A stretch of DNA of 64,000 bases, taken from Butyrivibrio sp. (GTDB taxonomy: Bacteria > Bacillota > Clostridia > Lachnospirales > Lachnospiraceae). How positions within the stretch are numbered: the stretch's first letter is position 1; every line of letters begins with the position of its first letter. The position numbers and the translations under genes were made by a program. This document shows positions 26,520-36,062 of the stretch, piece by piece. The DNA lies in contig NZ_JAGBLU010000080.1 in the NCBI RefSeq assembly GCF_017635265.1, forward strand, positions 1 through 64,000, given 5' to 3'. Under the pieces are notes generated by a model. It was given only the letters and a program-made list of their open reading frames with translations, searched no databases and was not told the DNA's origin.

Positions 26520-27327
26520 GGTTATATTATCGGCGGCGCCTGTCTGTGCCACACCTCATAGAATTGATCCGGAAGAACTCGCAAATGAAATATATGAATG
26601 CTATAAATGTGGGGCTGCAATGGTGCATCTTCACGTAAGGGATGAGAATGCAAATCTCACTCCCGATATTTCACATCTGTCTAAGACCATAGAAATAGTT
26701 AAAAAGAGATGTGACATCATTATCGAGATTTCCACAGGAGGAGTTTCCAACCTGACAATTCAAGAGAGATGTGCACCTATCTATGCAGATTTTACGGAAG
26801 CGGTGAGCCTTAATGTGGGTTCTGTAAATCTTGGAAAAAGTGTATATCAAAATCCTATTGATGATGTTAAATACTGTGTTAAGGAGCTTCTTGCTCACAA
26901 AAAATTCCCTGAAACAGAGCTCTTTGAACTTGGAATGGTAAATACAATGGCGAAGCTTGTTGAGGAGTTTGATTTTTGTTCACCTATACTTCTTGCCCTG
27001 GTATTTGGCCATGAAGGAGAGCTTCCGGCAACAGAGAACGCTTTGCGTCACATGGTCCAGTATGTAAAAGAGTGTTTCAGAGGAAGAGAAGACATCATTT
27101 GGGGATACACACAGGCTGGCAGAAAGAACTGGGATATGATGAGATATGCTCTTAACTATGGAGCGGGGACCCTGCGAGTAGGATTCGAGGACTCAGATTA
27201 CCTTGATGAGAAAACGCGAGTTGAAACTAATAGCCTCATTGTGAAAAGAGCAGCAGATCTCATCCGCGAATGTGGAAAAAAGGTAGCAACACCAAGGGAA
27301 GCAAGACAGATCTTAAATCTCTTTTGA
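26512..27327 (+). CDS. BKACE beta-keto acid cleavage enzyme (DUF849)
   Basis: A 271-residue TIM-barrel enzyme of the 3-keto-5-aminohexanoate cleavage family. Metal ligands His39 and His41 (MVHLHVRD) and Glu226, with Arg222 and Asp227 (LRVGFED), are all present. Also visible are VSLNVGSVN and the GELPATENALRHMV loop. Characterised members condense a beta-keto acid with acetyl-CoA to give acetoacetate and a shorter acyl-CoA. Its natural substrate here is unknown. It sits between the racemase-like gene and a sugar-acid kinase, suggesting a beta-keto sugar acid. Confidence 0.88.
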   Translation: MDKVILSAAPVCATPHRIDPEELANEIYECYKCGAAMVHLHVRDENANLTPDISHLSKTIEIVKKRCDIIIEISTGGVSNLTIQERCAPIYADFTEAVSLNVGSVNLGKSVYQNPIDDVKYCVKELLAHKKFPETELFELGMVNTMAKLVEEFDFCSPILLALVFGHEGELPATENALRHMVQYVKECFRGREDIIWGYTQAGRKNWDMMRYALNYGAGTLRVGFEDSDYLDEKTRVETNSLIVKRAADLIRECGKKVATPREARQILNLF

Positions 27328-27373
27328 AAAAAATATATTCATAAAATACAAATAGGGGAAGGTTTTACCGGGG

Positions 27374-28828
27374 ATGGAAAAAGTATCTTATGAAGAACTG
27401 CTGAAAAATGCAAAAGCTATCAGCGCTGAATACAGGAAAGAATTGGATATTGCCAAAAAAGAGCTCAAAGAAGCGGCAAATTCTTTAAACATGGTTTGGG
27501 TCGTTCTTGATGATGACCCAACGGGAGTTCAGACAGTTCATGATATTGCGGTTTACACAGATTGGGAAAAGACCACTCTTCTTAAAGCTTTGAAGAGTGA
27601 AAAAAGTATGTTCTACATACTGACCAACTCAAGAGGCATCACTAAGGATGCGTCTTTAAAGCTTCACAGAGAGCTTATGGATAATCTCATAGATGCATCG
27701 CTTGAGAGCGGCATAGCCTTTGGAGTAATTAGCAGAAGTGATTCAACACTTCGAGGACATTTTCCTCTTGAAACAGATGTTATAGAAGAGCGTATCAGAG
27801 ACAGACTGGGGCAAAAGAGCGACGGTCTTATTCTGGCGCCCTTTTTTTATGCCGGAGGAAGGATAACTTATAACGATGTTCATTACGTTAAATATGGAGA
27901 TGAACTGATCCCTGCCGGTTCTACTGAATTTGCCAGAGATGAAACATTTGGATATATAAGTTCTGACCTTAGAGACTACATTGAAGAGAAGACCGGAGGA
28001 AAAAGAAAATCAGGTGAAGTTATCAGTATTTCGCTTGAGCTTTTAAGACAGGGAAATCTGGATGAGATTGAAAAAAAGCTGGATGAGGCGACTAATGGCG
28101 CTCCGATAATAGTTAATGCGCTTGAGCCGGTTGACCTTGAAGTGTTCTGCGCAGCTCTATATAGGAGTCTGAGAAAGGGAAAGAAATTTGTTTATCGCAC
28201 GGCTGCAGATTTTGTAAAAGCTGTTGGGGCAATTTCTGACAAGCCTCTTTTAACAAAGAAATCGCTGAATATCACATCCGATAAAGGCGGGGTGATAATT
28301 ATCGGATCACATACTGAAAAAACAACAAGGCAGCTTGAGAGGTTAAGGGGCTTGGATAACCTGGTGTTTATGGAATATGACTCAGATAAAGTTTTGGAAG
28401 GAAAGCTTAGTGAAGAAACAAAAAGGGTTTCCAAGTGGGTGACTTCTGAAATTGAAAAAGGAGTAACAGCTGTAGTTTATACCAAGAGGAAGGTACTGAG
28501 TTTACCGGGAGATACTAAGGAGACAGCTCTTTTGCGGTCTGCTGAAATATCGGATGCCTTTACAAATATAGTCGCAAGTCTTGGTTGCGAGCCGGCATAT
28601 ATTATAGGTAAAGGAGGAATAACCTCCAGTGATATTGGAACAAAAGCCCTTGAGGTGAAAAGAGCTCTTGTGATGGGGCAGATACAGCCCGGAGTTCCTG
28701 TGTGGAAAACAGATGAAGATAGTAGATTTCCCGGAATTCCTTATGTAATATTCCCTGGAAATGTAGGCGATGATGAGACTCTTTATAATGCGGTAATGGC
28801 GCTGACAGACTCAGAAAGGACTGACTGA
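27374..28828 (+). CDS. Four-carbon acid sugar kinase family protein (DUF1537)
   Basis: A 484-residue DUF1537 kinase. The N-terminal substrate domain has VVLDDDPTGVQTVHDIAVYT and ISRSDSTLRGHFPLE. The C-terminal nucleotide-binding domain has IIIGSHTEKTTRQL and GKGGITSSDIG. Known members phosphorylate D-threonate, D-erythronate, 2- or 3-oxo-tetronate and 3-oxo-isoapionate. It has an N-terminal helical extension of about 40 residues. Found 46 bp after BKACE and two bases before GH127. No aldolase or dehydrogenase of the usual tetronate pathway is nearby. Confidence 0.88.
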   Translation: MEKVSYEELLKNAKAISAEYRKELDIAKKELKEAANSLNMVWVVLDDDPTGVQTVHDIAVYTDWEKTTLLKALKSEKSMFYILTNSRGITKDASLKLHRELMDNLIDASLESGIAFGVISRSDSTLRGHFPLETDVIEERIRDRLGQKSDGLILAPFFYAGGRITYNDVHYVKYGDELIPAGSTEFARDETFGYISSDLRDYIEEKTGGKRKSGEVISISLELLRQGNLDEIEKKLDEATNGAPIIVNALEPVDLEVFCAALYRSLRKGKKFVYRTAADFVKAVGAISDKPLLTKKSLNITSDKGGVIIIGSHTEKTTRQLERLRGLDNLVFMEYDSDKVLEGKLSEETKRVSKWVTSEIEKGVTAVVYTKRKVLSLPGDTKETALLRSAEISDAFTNIVASLGCEPAYIIGKGGITSSDIGTKALEVKRALVMGQIQPGVPVWKTDEDSRFPGIPYVIFPGNVGDDETLYNAVMALTDSERTD

Positions 28829-28829
28829 T

Positions 28830-30809
28830 ATGCTGACTGATACAAGTAAAAGTAAAAATGCAAAGGTGGTACCCCTGGGAGCCAGGGAAGTTGAGCTTAC
28901 AGATGGTTTTTGGAAATCTGTGAGAGACGTTGTATTTAGCGCGACTGTTCCTCAGCTTGAAAAGATGTTTGACTCAGCAGATATCAGCCATGTGGTTGAG
29001 AATTTTAGAATATGTGCCGGTGAATCAAAGGGGGATTTTGCGGGAACCGTATTTGGTGACGGCGATTTTTATAAGTGGCTTGAAGCTGCGATGTACTGTG
29101 CAGTCATGGAAAACAACTGTGACCTTTTTGACAGGATAGAAAAATATATTGATCTTGTTGGAAGGGCTCAAAGAGAGGATGGCTATATTTCAACAAAGCA
29201 GATAATCGGTGAGATGAATCACAGCGGCCTTGGAAGAATGGGCGACATCAACGATTTTGAAGTGTATAACTTTGGCCATTTGATGACGGCAGCAGCTCTT
29301 TATTACAGACTGACCGGAAGAACGAGCCTTCTGGATATTGCATCAAAAGCTGCTGACTATTTAGATAGCATGTACGAAGATGCAGAGGAAAAAGATCAGG
29401 TGCAGACAGCTGTTTGTCCATCTCATTACATGGGACTTATAGAACTTTATAGAGCTGTTGGGGACAAGAAATATCTTTTATTGGCTGAAAAAGCTATAAA
29501 GCTCAGGGATTCTGTAAAGAACGGGCTCGATGATAACCAGGACAGACTCCCGCTAAAGCAGCACAGAAAGATCATAGGACATGCGGTAAGGGCCAATTAC
29601 CTGTACGCAGGACTTGCTGATCTTTATCTGGAAGAGGGTGGAGATGAGTACCTTGAGGTTCTAAACAGTGTCTGGGATGATCTGATGAGGCACAAGATAT
29701 ACATAACAGGAGGGTGCGGAGCGCTTTATAACGGAGCATCACCTTATGGAAACTTTTTTAAACAGCAGCTTGTGCATCAGGCTTATGGATATGATTATCA
29801 GCTTCCAAATGTGACGGCATATAACGAGACCTGTGCTAATGTCGGGCTTGTAATGTGGGCATACAGGATGTTTCTGATAAGTCCTAAGGCAGAGTATTTT
29901 GATGTTATTGAAAGAGTAATGCTCAACACAAACCTTGCTTCACTAAGTCTTGATGGAATTAAATTCTTTTATGAAAATATGCTTGAAAGGATTAAAAATC
30001 CCGGATTTGATCCGGTGTGGCCCCTTCATAGAACGGAATATATAACAAGTTATTGCTGTCCTCCGAACCTTGCCAGAAATCTTGCTCAGAGTTCTGAGTA
30101 TCTATATGCAGTCCGCGATAATGCAATATACATAGGAATGTATGCGGCTTCAAACGCGCATATTAAACTGTATTCAGGTATGGAGACAGAGCTTAAGTGC
30201 GAGACTTCATATCCCTACGACGGAACAATTATATTCACTTTTGAAAATGTAAAAAATGAGGCCCGCGCAGATTTAATGCTTAGGATTCCTTCATGGGCAA
30301 AGAGCGGCAAGATAAAAGTAACTGATGCAGGAGTTGAAAAAATAACAGATATCACATCTGATCTGACAGGATCATACTATAGGGTATCTATTGAAAATCC
30401 AAGTGAGTCGGTTGTGGAAATTGTTTTTGATATGCCGGTGAGATATACCGCAGGGCATGATAGAATTGAAGAGTGTAGAGGCAGAGTATGCCTTGAAAGG
30501 GGGCCTTTAGTTTATTGCATGGAAGAGGGCGATGCAGGAAGTGCTGAGCTTAAAGATGTTTTTCTTCCGGTAAACGAAAGATTTTTTGTCGAAAAACACG
30601 TAGATATCCTGGGGCGGGATATACTGAAAATTGAAGGAAAGGTTAAGATTTTAAAAGGCGATGAGAATAAGAGTGGCAGTCTGTACAGAGAATTGCCTGA
30701 AGTAAGATTCGAAGATCAGACAGTTTGCTTTATTCCCTATTTTGCCTGGGACAACAGGGGAGAAGACAAAGACATGAGGACATATTTCCCGTTGTATTAT
30801 GGAGGGTGA
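28830..30809 (+). CDS. GH127 glycosidase (beta-L-arabinofuranosidase or related)
   Basis: A 659-residue GH127 protein with an (alpha/alpha)6 barrel and C-terminal beta-sandwich. The zinc/thiolate centre is complete: Glu333 and Cys335 in NETCAN, Cys409 and Cys410 in YCCPPN. In the family a zinc-bound cysteine is the nucleophile. Known activities include beta-L-arabinofuranosidase and release of aceric acid (a branched acidic sugar) from rhamnogalacturonan II. No signal peptide. Its coupling to the acid-sugar kinase (one-base gap) makes the second activity worth considering, as inference. Confidence 0.9.
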   Translation: MLTDTSKSKNAKVVPLGAREVELTDGFWKSVRDVVFSATVPQLEKMFDSADISHVVENFRICAGESKGDFAGTVFGDGDFYKWLEAAMYCAVMENNCDLFDRIEKYIDLVGRAQREDGYISTKQIIGEMNHSGLGRMGDINDFEVYNFGHLMTAAALYYRLTGRTSLLDIASKAADYLDSMYEDAEEKDQVQTAVCPSHYMGLIELYRAVGDKKYLLLAEKAIKLRDSVKNGLDDNQDRLPLKQHRKIIGHAVRANYLYAGLADLYLEEGGDEYLEVLNSVWDDLMRHKIYITGGCGALYNGASPYGNFFKQQLVHQAYGYDYQLPNVTAYNETCANVGLVMWAYRMFLISPKAEYFDVIERVMLNTNLASLSLDGIKFFYENMLERIKNPGFDPVWPLHRTEYITSYCCPPNLARNLAQSSEYLYAVRDNAIYIGMYAASNAHIKLYSGMETELKCETSYPYDGTIIFTFENVKNEARADLMLRIPSWAKSGKIKVTDAGVEKITDITSDLTGSYYRVSIENPSESVVEIVFDMPVRYTAGHDRIEECRGRVCLERGPLVYCMEEGDAGSAELKDVFLPVNERFFVEKHVDILGRDILKIEGKVKILKGDENKSGSLYRELPEVRFEDQTVCFIPYFAWDNRGEDKDMRTYFPLYYGG

Positions 30810-30810
30810 C

Positions 30811-33489
30811 ATGAAAATCGTTGATCAAAAATGCAATTATCAGTTTAATCCAATAGGTATAAGTCTGGAAAACATTGTTTTTACATGGAAGTGTGCAGAA
30901 GCACTTGGAACAAAAAGTGTTAAGACCAAATTTATCCTTGCGGAAGACGATAAATTTGAAAAGGTTCTGCATCAGGAAGAAAGTAGTGAGATAGCAAGTC
31001 CCTATCATCCTGAGTTTTCATATGATGCAGGGAAAACATATTACTGGAAAGTGTGTGTGACAGATGATGCAGGAGATTACTGTGAAAGTGGAGTAAGCTC
31101 TTTTGAAGGTGGACATCCTGACGGTAATTTTAGAGGAATGTGGATAACACCAAAGTTTTCACATGATCTTCATCCGGTTATGAGAAAAGTCTTTTCACTT
31201 ACAGAGGATGAGATTGAAAAAATAAAAAAGTCCAGATTGTATATATGTGGGCTTGGATTATATGAAGCCTGCATTAATGGTGAGAAAGTAGGTAATGACT
31301 ATCTTACACCATATTTTACTGATTACAGATATTGGATACAGTACCAGACATATGATATCGGAGAGCTTTTAAAAGAAGGAGAAAATACGGTTACTGTATA
31401 TCTGGCAAATGGCTGGTATAAAGGTAAATTCGGCTATATGGCTCATGGGCAGATGTGTGAGTACTATGGCGATAAATTCCTGTTGATAGCAGATATGATC
31501 CTATCGGGTGATGGCTTTGAAAAGCGCATATGCACGGATGAGAGCTGGGATTGCTTGAAGTCACCTGTTGCATCTTCAGGAATATATGATGGTGAGGTTT
31601 GGGATTTTAGAAAACAAAAGAATATTTGCAGTGCGCAGGGAAGAGAAGTTTCAAAAGCGATAGCTGCAAAAGCGCCGGTCGGTAAAATAACTCCAATGAT
31701 TGGGGCGCCGGTCCGCGCCCATGAAAGGATAAAACCTAGTGAGATCCTGTTGACGCCTGCAGGTGAGTATGTAATTGACTTTGGCCAGGAAATAAGCGGA
31801 TGGGTTGAGTTTACCAATGAAACAGAAAAGGATAACAGAGTAGTCCTTGAATATGGCGAAGTTCTTCAAAAGGGCAATTTTTATAGGGATAATCTTCGTA
31901 CTGCAGAGGCAAAATATACTTATATAAGTTCGGGAGAAAAAGACAGAGCCAGAGCTCATTTTACATTCTTTGGATTTAGATATGTAAAAGTTACAGGTAT
32001 GACACTTGAGGAAATAAAAAAAGCTGATTTTGAGGCAGTGGCACTGTATTCCGACATTGCAGAGACTGGTTTCATTGAGACTTCAAATGAAAAGATAAAC
32101 AGGCTTATCTCCAACACAAAATGGAGCCAAAAAGATAACTTTGTTGATATACCAACCGACTGTCCTCAGAGAGATGAGAGGTGCGGATGGACCGGAGACG
32201 CTCAGATTTTTTCTGGTTCTGCATCTTATCACATGGAGACACCTTCCTTCTTTAGAAAGTATTTGAAAGATATGCTTTTTGAGCAGAGGGAGAAAAATGG
32301 AGCAGTTCCCTATGTGGTTCCTGATGTACTTACCATTGGAAGAGAAAAAATGGCTGAGCCTGAATTTGACCTTACAGAAGATAAGTGGGGAGAGGCAGGT
32401 GCCAGCGTTTGGGGGGATGCTGCTGTAATCATCCCATGGAACATGTATCTTCATTATGGCAATAAGGAATGGCTTTCCGAGCAGTATGACAATATGAAGT
32501 CCTGGTGTGATTTTGTGATCCATATGGAGGAAGACCATTGTCAGGGTAAGAGATTATGGGACTGCGGATTCCATTTTGGAGACTGGCTATCTCTTGACGT
32601 TGAGGGCGATGCAGCCGGAATGGATAACAGAGAAGGTGGAACCGATAAATACTTTGTTTCATCAGTCTATTACATGACTTCTCTTGAGATTACTTCAAAG
32701 GCAGCAGCAATACTTGGAAAAAAAGAAGATGCGGAAAAGTATCATGTTCGTTCACTTGAGGTAAGGAAGGCTATAAGGGACAAGTATAGGACCGGCAAAG
32801 GGACTATCAGTATAAACACTCAGACAGCTTACGCTATATCCATATGGTTTGATGTTTTTGACGAAGATGAAACGGAAGCAGCCGGAAACAACCTGATAGA
32901 TATTTTGAAAAAATGGAAATATCACCTTGCAACAGGATTTGTGGGTACGACATTTCTGTGCAGTGCTCTAACTAAGACGGGACACACAAAAGAGGCGTTT
33001 ACACTTCTTTTGAATGAGGATTACCCAAGCTGGCTCTATGAAGTAAACCTTGGAGCAACCACCATTTGGGAGAGATGGAATTCTCTTTTACCTGATGGAA
33101 GCATAAGCGGAACTGGGATGAACAGCCTGAACCATTATGCATATGGTGCAATTGTTGAGTGGATATATACAATGGTTTGCGGCATAAGTGTTGATGAAGA
33201 TCATGTTGCAGGCAAAAAAGTATGTATAACTCCGCATGTTGACGAGAGATTAAGCTTTGCGAGAGCTTCTGTTGACATGCCGGTTGGTAAATATGAGTCA
33301 GGATGGGAAATAAATAATGACGCAGTAACATATTCATTTACTGTGCCATTTGATGGTGAAGCCGTATTTGTCCCTGATAAGAAGATCACTGACATTACTT
33401 TAAATGGTGATAGTATCTCTTTTGACGAACTAGTGAAAAGAACTTTCTCAAAGGGAAATTATGAGATTAAGGCTACCTACAAGCAGTGA
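30811..33489 (+). CDS. GH78 alpha-L-rhamnosidase (second copy)
   Basis: An 892-residue GH78 enzyme. N-terminal beta-domains include an early fibronectin-like segment and the LYICGLGLYEACINGEKVG block. The catalytic barrel hallmark DCPQRDERCGWTGDAQ starts at Asp450. WGEAGASVWGDAAVIIPW and GATTIWERWNS follow, with a C-terminal beta-sandwich. ATG 30811 follows GGAGGGTGAC; the in-frame ATG 30799 lies inside the GH127 gene. Its last 13 bases overlap the convergent LacI gene. Last gene of the long plus-strand run from 19975. Confidence 0.93.
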   Translation: MKIVDQKCNYQFNPIGISLENIVFTWKCAEALGTKSVKTKFILAEDDKFEKVLHQEESSEIASPYHPEFSYDAGKTYYWKVCVTDDAGDYCESGVSSFEGGHPDGNFRGMWITPKFSHDLHPVMRKVFSLTEDEIEKIKKSRLYICGLGLYEACINGEKVGNDYLTPYFTDYRYWIQYQTYDIGELLKEGENTVTVYLANGWYKGKFGYMAHGQMCEYYGDKFLLIADMILSGDGFEKRICTDESWDCLKSPVASSGIYDGEVWDFRKQKNICSAQGREVSKAIAAKAPVGKITPMIGAPVRAHERIKPSEILLTPAGEYVIDFGQEISGWVEFTNETEKDNRVVLEYGEVLQKGNFYRDNLRTAEAKYTYISSGEKDRARAHFTFFGFRYVKVTGMTLEEIKKADFEAVALYSDIAETGFIETSNEKINRLISNTKWSQKDNFVDIPTDCPQRDERCGWTGDAQIFSGSASYHMETPSFFRKYLKDMLFEQREKNGAVPYVVPDVLTIGREKMAEPEFDLTEDKWGEAGASVWGDAAVIIPWNMYLHYGNKEWLSEQYDNMKSWCDFVIHMEEDHCQGKRLWDCGFHFGDWLSLDVEGDAAGMDNREGGTDKYFVSSVYYMTSLEITSKAAAILGKKEDAEKYHVRSLEVRKAIRDKYRTGKGTISINTQTAYAISIWFDVFDEDETEAAGNNLIDILKKWKYHLATGFVGTTFLCSALTKTGHTKEAFTLLLNEDYPSWLYEVNLGATTIWERWNSLLPDGSISGTGMNSLNHYAYGAIVEWIYTMVCGISVDEDHVAGKKVCITPHVDERLSFARASVDMPVGKYESGWEINNDAVTYSFTVPFDGEAVFVPDKKITDITLNGDSISFDELVKRTFSKGNYEIKATYKQ

Positions 33490-34490
33490 GAGAGCCTCTT
33501 GATCATTTTGGTGCTGACTTCTGTTTTGCAGCAGTGGAGCATTTTGGTTGTGATCTGCTCAATGAGCTGCTTGGCAGCGGTCTGACCGATAAAAAGTCGT
33601 GGAACGTCCATGGTTGTAAGACTTGGTTCAACGACGCGGCATTCGGAAATATTGTCAAATCCAATAATGGCAATATCTTCCGGGATGCGGTATCCACGAA
33701 GCTTGAAAGCTTTAAGAGCACCGATGGCGATGATATCATTGTCAGCAAAATAGCACCTGGCAATCTCGGCGCCATCATCTATTATTTCGAGCATGTCCCC
33801 CATGGCATCTTCGATGGATGGGGCAAGTTTATGAATTATGGAACGGGATTTTGACATCCCGTTCTCTTTTATTGCCTTAAAATAGCCTTCCTGTCTGGCG
33901 GCAAAATTGTAAATAGGATAGCTTGACTGCAGGTAACCGGGCTGAGTACCGGAGATACTGATCAGATATTCCGTGGCGATGTAAGCGCCTTGAGAGTTAT
34001 TTATAAGAACGCTGTTGCAATCCAGCGACTCAAAATATGTATCCATAAGCGTAAGAGGGATGTGAAGGTCTATAAATTTCTGACATACCTCTTTAGTTAT
34101 CTCAGTTCCGACAAGAATGATACCAAGACAGTCAGATCCTCGAAGTTCTGCAAAGCATTCGTCAAGACTGTCTGTTTTTTCATAGAAATGAATAATCTTC
34201 GTTCCGATCTTTCTTTTTTGGCATTCTTCTTTTACCCCCTGATATAACTCATCAAATATAGGAGTATAGGAAAGAATAGCGTTGTGAGTCTTATAAAAAA
34301 TCACGTAGATGCTTCCGTTTAAACTGTCGGAGTTTTTGAGTTTTGTAAAGTCATACCCGGCTTCTTCCGCAGCCTTTATAACGAGCTGTCTGGTGCTTGT
34401 ACTGACTCCGGGTTTATTGTTTAAAGCCATGGAAATGGCTGTTTCACTGAGATTTAGCTTCTTTGCAAGTTCTTTTGCTGTAATAGACAT
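33477..34490 (-). CDS. LacI-family transcriptional regulator
   Basis: A 337-residue LacI/GalR repressor. The N-terminal helix-turn-helix is MSITAKELAKKLNLSETAISMAL and the hinge/periplasmic-binding-like domain runs from about residue 60. The effector domain ends with AAKQLIEQI. The start has GAGGTGAGGGT just upstream. It is divergent from the isomerase/transketolase operon at 34630, whose promoter region holds a TAAAGTA palindrome, so it probably controls that operon. Its 3' end overlaps the GH78 gene tail to tail by 13 bases. Confidence 0.92.
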   Translation of the reverse strand: MSITAKELAKKLNLSETAISMALNNKPGVSTSTRQLVIKAAEEAGYDFTKLKNSDSLNGSIYVIFYKTHNAILSYTPIFDELYQGVKEECQKRKIGTKIIHFYEKTDSLDECFAELRGSDCLGIILVGTEITKEVCQKFIDLHIPLTLMDTYFESLDCNSVLINNSQGAYIATEYLISISGTQPGYLQSSYPIYNFAARQEGYFKAIKENGMSKSRSIIHKLAPSIEDAMGDMLEIIDDGAEIARCYFADNDIIAIGALKAFKLRGYRIPEDIAIIGFDNISECRVVEPSLTTMDVPRLFIGQTAAKQLIEQITTKMLHCCKTEVSTKMIKRLSHCL

Positions 34491-34520
34491 ACCCTCACCT
34501 CTCTAAAGATAATTCTAAAA

Positions 34521-34586
34521 TAAAGTAAAAATAAAGTAAATAATACTTTACTAAATATTGGAATAAAGTTTGCGTGAAGTTATATT
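34521..34586 (+). promoter_or_regulatory. Operator palindrome and promoter of the isomerase/transketolase operon
   Basis: TAAAGTA (34532-34538) and TACTTTA (34544-34550) form a perfect 7-bp inverted repeat with centre AATAA; an extra TAAAGTA lies at 34521-34527. Eight bases downstream is a promoter: TTGGAA (34558-34563), 17-bp spacer, TATATT (34581-34586). The divergent LacI protein is the likely binder, although the site lacks the central CG common in LacI operators. Confidence 0.55.
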
Positions 34587-34629
34587 TACGCTATAGAGAT
34601 GATTGTTTTTTTCGTAGAGGAGGATGAGT

Positions 34630-36033
34630 ATGGCTAGTATAAAAATTGGTTTCGCACCTACAAGAAGAAGCATTTTCAGCGCACCGGCAGCAGTTGAATA
34701 TGCTAACTACACAAGGGAAAAACTAAGGAAAATGGGCGTTGAGTTTGTCGATATCGATGATATCGCTGAAGATGGGCTTCTTCACGATGACGCTGACAGA
34801 ATAAAGATTGAAGAGAAATTCAGAAAAGAGAAGGTTGACGGATTATTTTTTCCACATGGTAATTTTGGAACTGAATATGAGGTGGCAAGACTGGCAAAAA
34901 ACATGAATCTTCCGGTGCTTATCTGGGGACCAAGGGATGAAAGACCTGATGAGAATGGAATCAGATTAAGAGACAGCCAGTGCGGCATTTTTGCGACAGG
35001 AAAGGTATTAAGAAGGTTCAGAGTGCCATTCACATATCTAACAAACTGCAATTTGGATGATCCTGGATTTGAGCAGGGAATAAGACAGTTTATCAGAGTT
35101 TGCAATGTGGTTAAGGCTTTTAGGAATATCAGAATTTTGCAGATTGGACCACGTCCCTATGATTTTTGGTCAACCATGTGCAATGAGGGGGAACTTCTTG
35201 AAAAATTCAATATACAGCTTGCACCCATACCACTTCCGGAGCTGACAGCTGAGATGAAGGCTGCCAAGGAAGAAGGAAAAAAGGTAGCTGAGACTATTAA
35301 GTATTGTAAAGAAAACTTCAACATTTCTGTAAATGAAGAGCAGCTTGAGAATGTTGCGGCTCTTAAGGTTGCTATGAGAAGTCTTGCAGATAAGTATGGA
35401 TGCACTGCAGGAGCCATTCAATGCTGGAATGCGCTTCAGTCAGAGATAGGCATCATGCCATGCGCTGCCAATTCTCTTTTGAATGAAGAGGGATTTCCTG
35501 TAGTATGCGAAACAGATATCCATGGTGCAATAACAGCACTTATGGTGGAAGCTGCCGGTATGGATGAGAGCAGATCCTTTTTTGCTGACTGGACTGTAAG
35601 ACATCCAGATAATGATAACGGTGAGCTTTTGCAGCACTGCGGGCCATGGCCTATTTCCTGTGCCGGCTGCAAGCCAACAATCGGGTATCCTCTTGCCTTT
35701 GACCATCCAGGTGCAGTTGAGGCAGAAGCTAAACACGGAGATCTGACTCTCGCAAGATTCGACGGGGATGATGGGGAATATTCACTCCTTTTGGGAAATG
35801 CAAAGGGAATCGATGGCCCATACACAAAAGGAACATATCTGTGGGTTGAAGTTGCTAACTGGCCAAGACTTGAGGCAAAGATTGTGGAAGGCCCATATAT
35901 CCATCACTGTGTAGGAATTCATCAGGACGTTGTTCCTGTTCTTTACGAGGCATGTAAGTATATCGGTGTTAAACCGGATCTCTATGACGATGTTGAGCAG
36001 GAAGTACTGGATAAGATACATGGAATTATTTAA
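34630..36033 (+). CDS. L-fucose/L-arabinose isomerase-fold protein
   Basis: A 467-residue protein of the L-fucose/arabinose isomerase superfamily, an aldose-ketose isomerase fold with a bound divalent metal. VVCETDIHGAITALM matches the Glu/Asp metal-ligand strand and IHHCVGIHQD supplies a late His. It is shorter than classical L-fucose isomerase (about 590 residues). ATG 34630 is six bases after AGAGGAGG; ATG 34624 abuts it. First gene of an operon with a split transketolase and an FGGY kinase, so it probably makes the ketose for the kinase. Substrate unknown; D-apiose is one hypothesis. Confidence 0.78.
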   Translation: MASIKIGFAPTRRSIFSAPAAVEYANYTREKLRKMGVEFVDIDDIAEDGLLHDDADRIKIEEKFRKEKVDGLFFPHGNFGTEYEVARLAKNMNLPVLIWGPRDERPDENGIRLRDSQCGIFATGKVLRRFRVPFTYLTNCNLDDPGFEQGIRQFIRVCNVVKAFRNIRILQIGPRPYDFWSTMCNEGELLEKFNIQLAPIPLPELTAEMKAAKEEGKKVAETIKYCKENFNISVNEEQLENVAALKVAMRSLADKYGCTAGAIQCWNALQSEIGIMPCAANSLLNEEGFPVVCETDIHGAITALMVEAAGMDESRSFFADWTVRHPDNDNGELLQHCGPWPISCAGCKPTIGYPLAFDHPGAVEAEAKHGDLTLARFDGDDGEYSLLLGNAKGIDGPYTKGTYLWVEVANWPRLEAKIVEGPYIHHCVGIHQDVVPVLYEACKYIGVKPDLYDDVEQEVLDKIHGII

Positions 36034-36062
36034 CTGCCAGGTGCTCAAAGAGGTGATTGATC

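Noticed and set aside
34630-36033. Classical L-fucose isomerase with a fucose pathway
   Set aside because: It is too short and lacks fuculokinase-aldolase partners; transketolase and an FGGY kinase follow instead.
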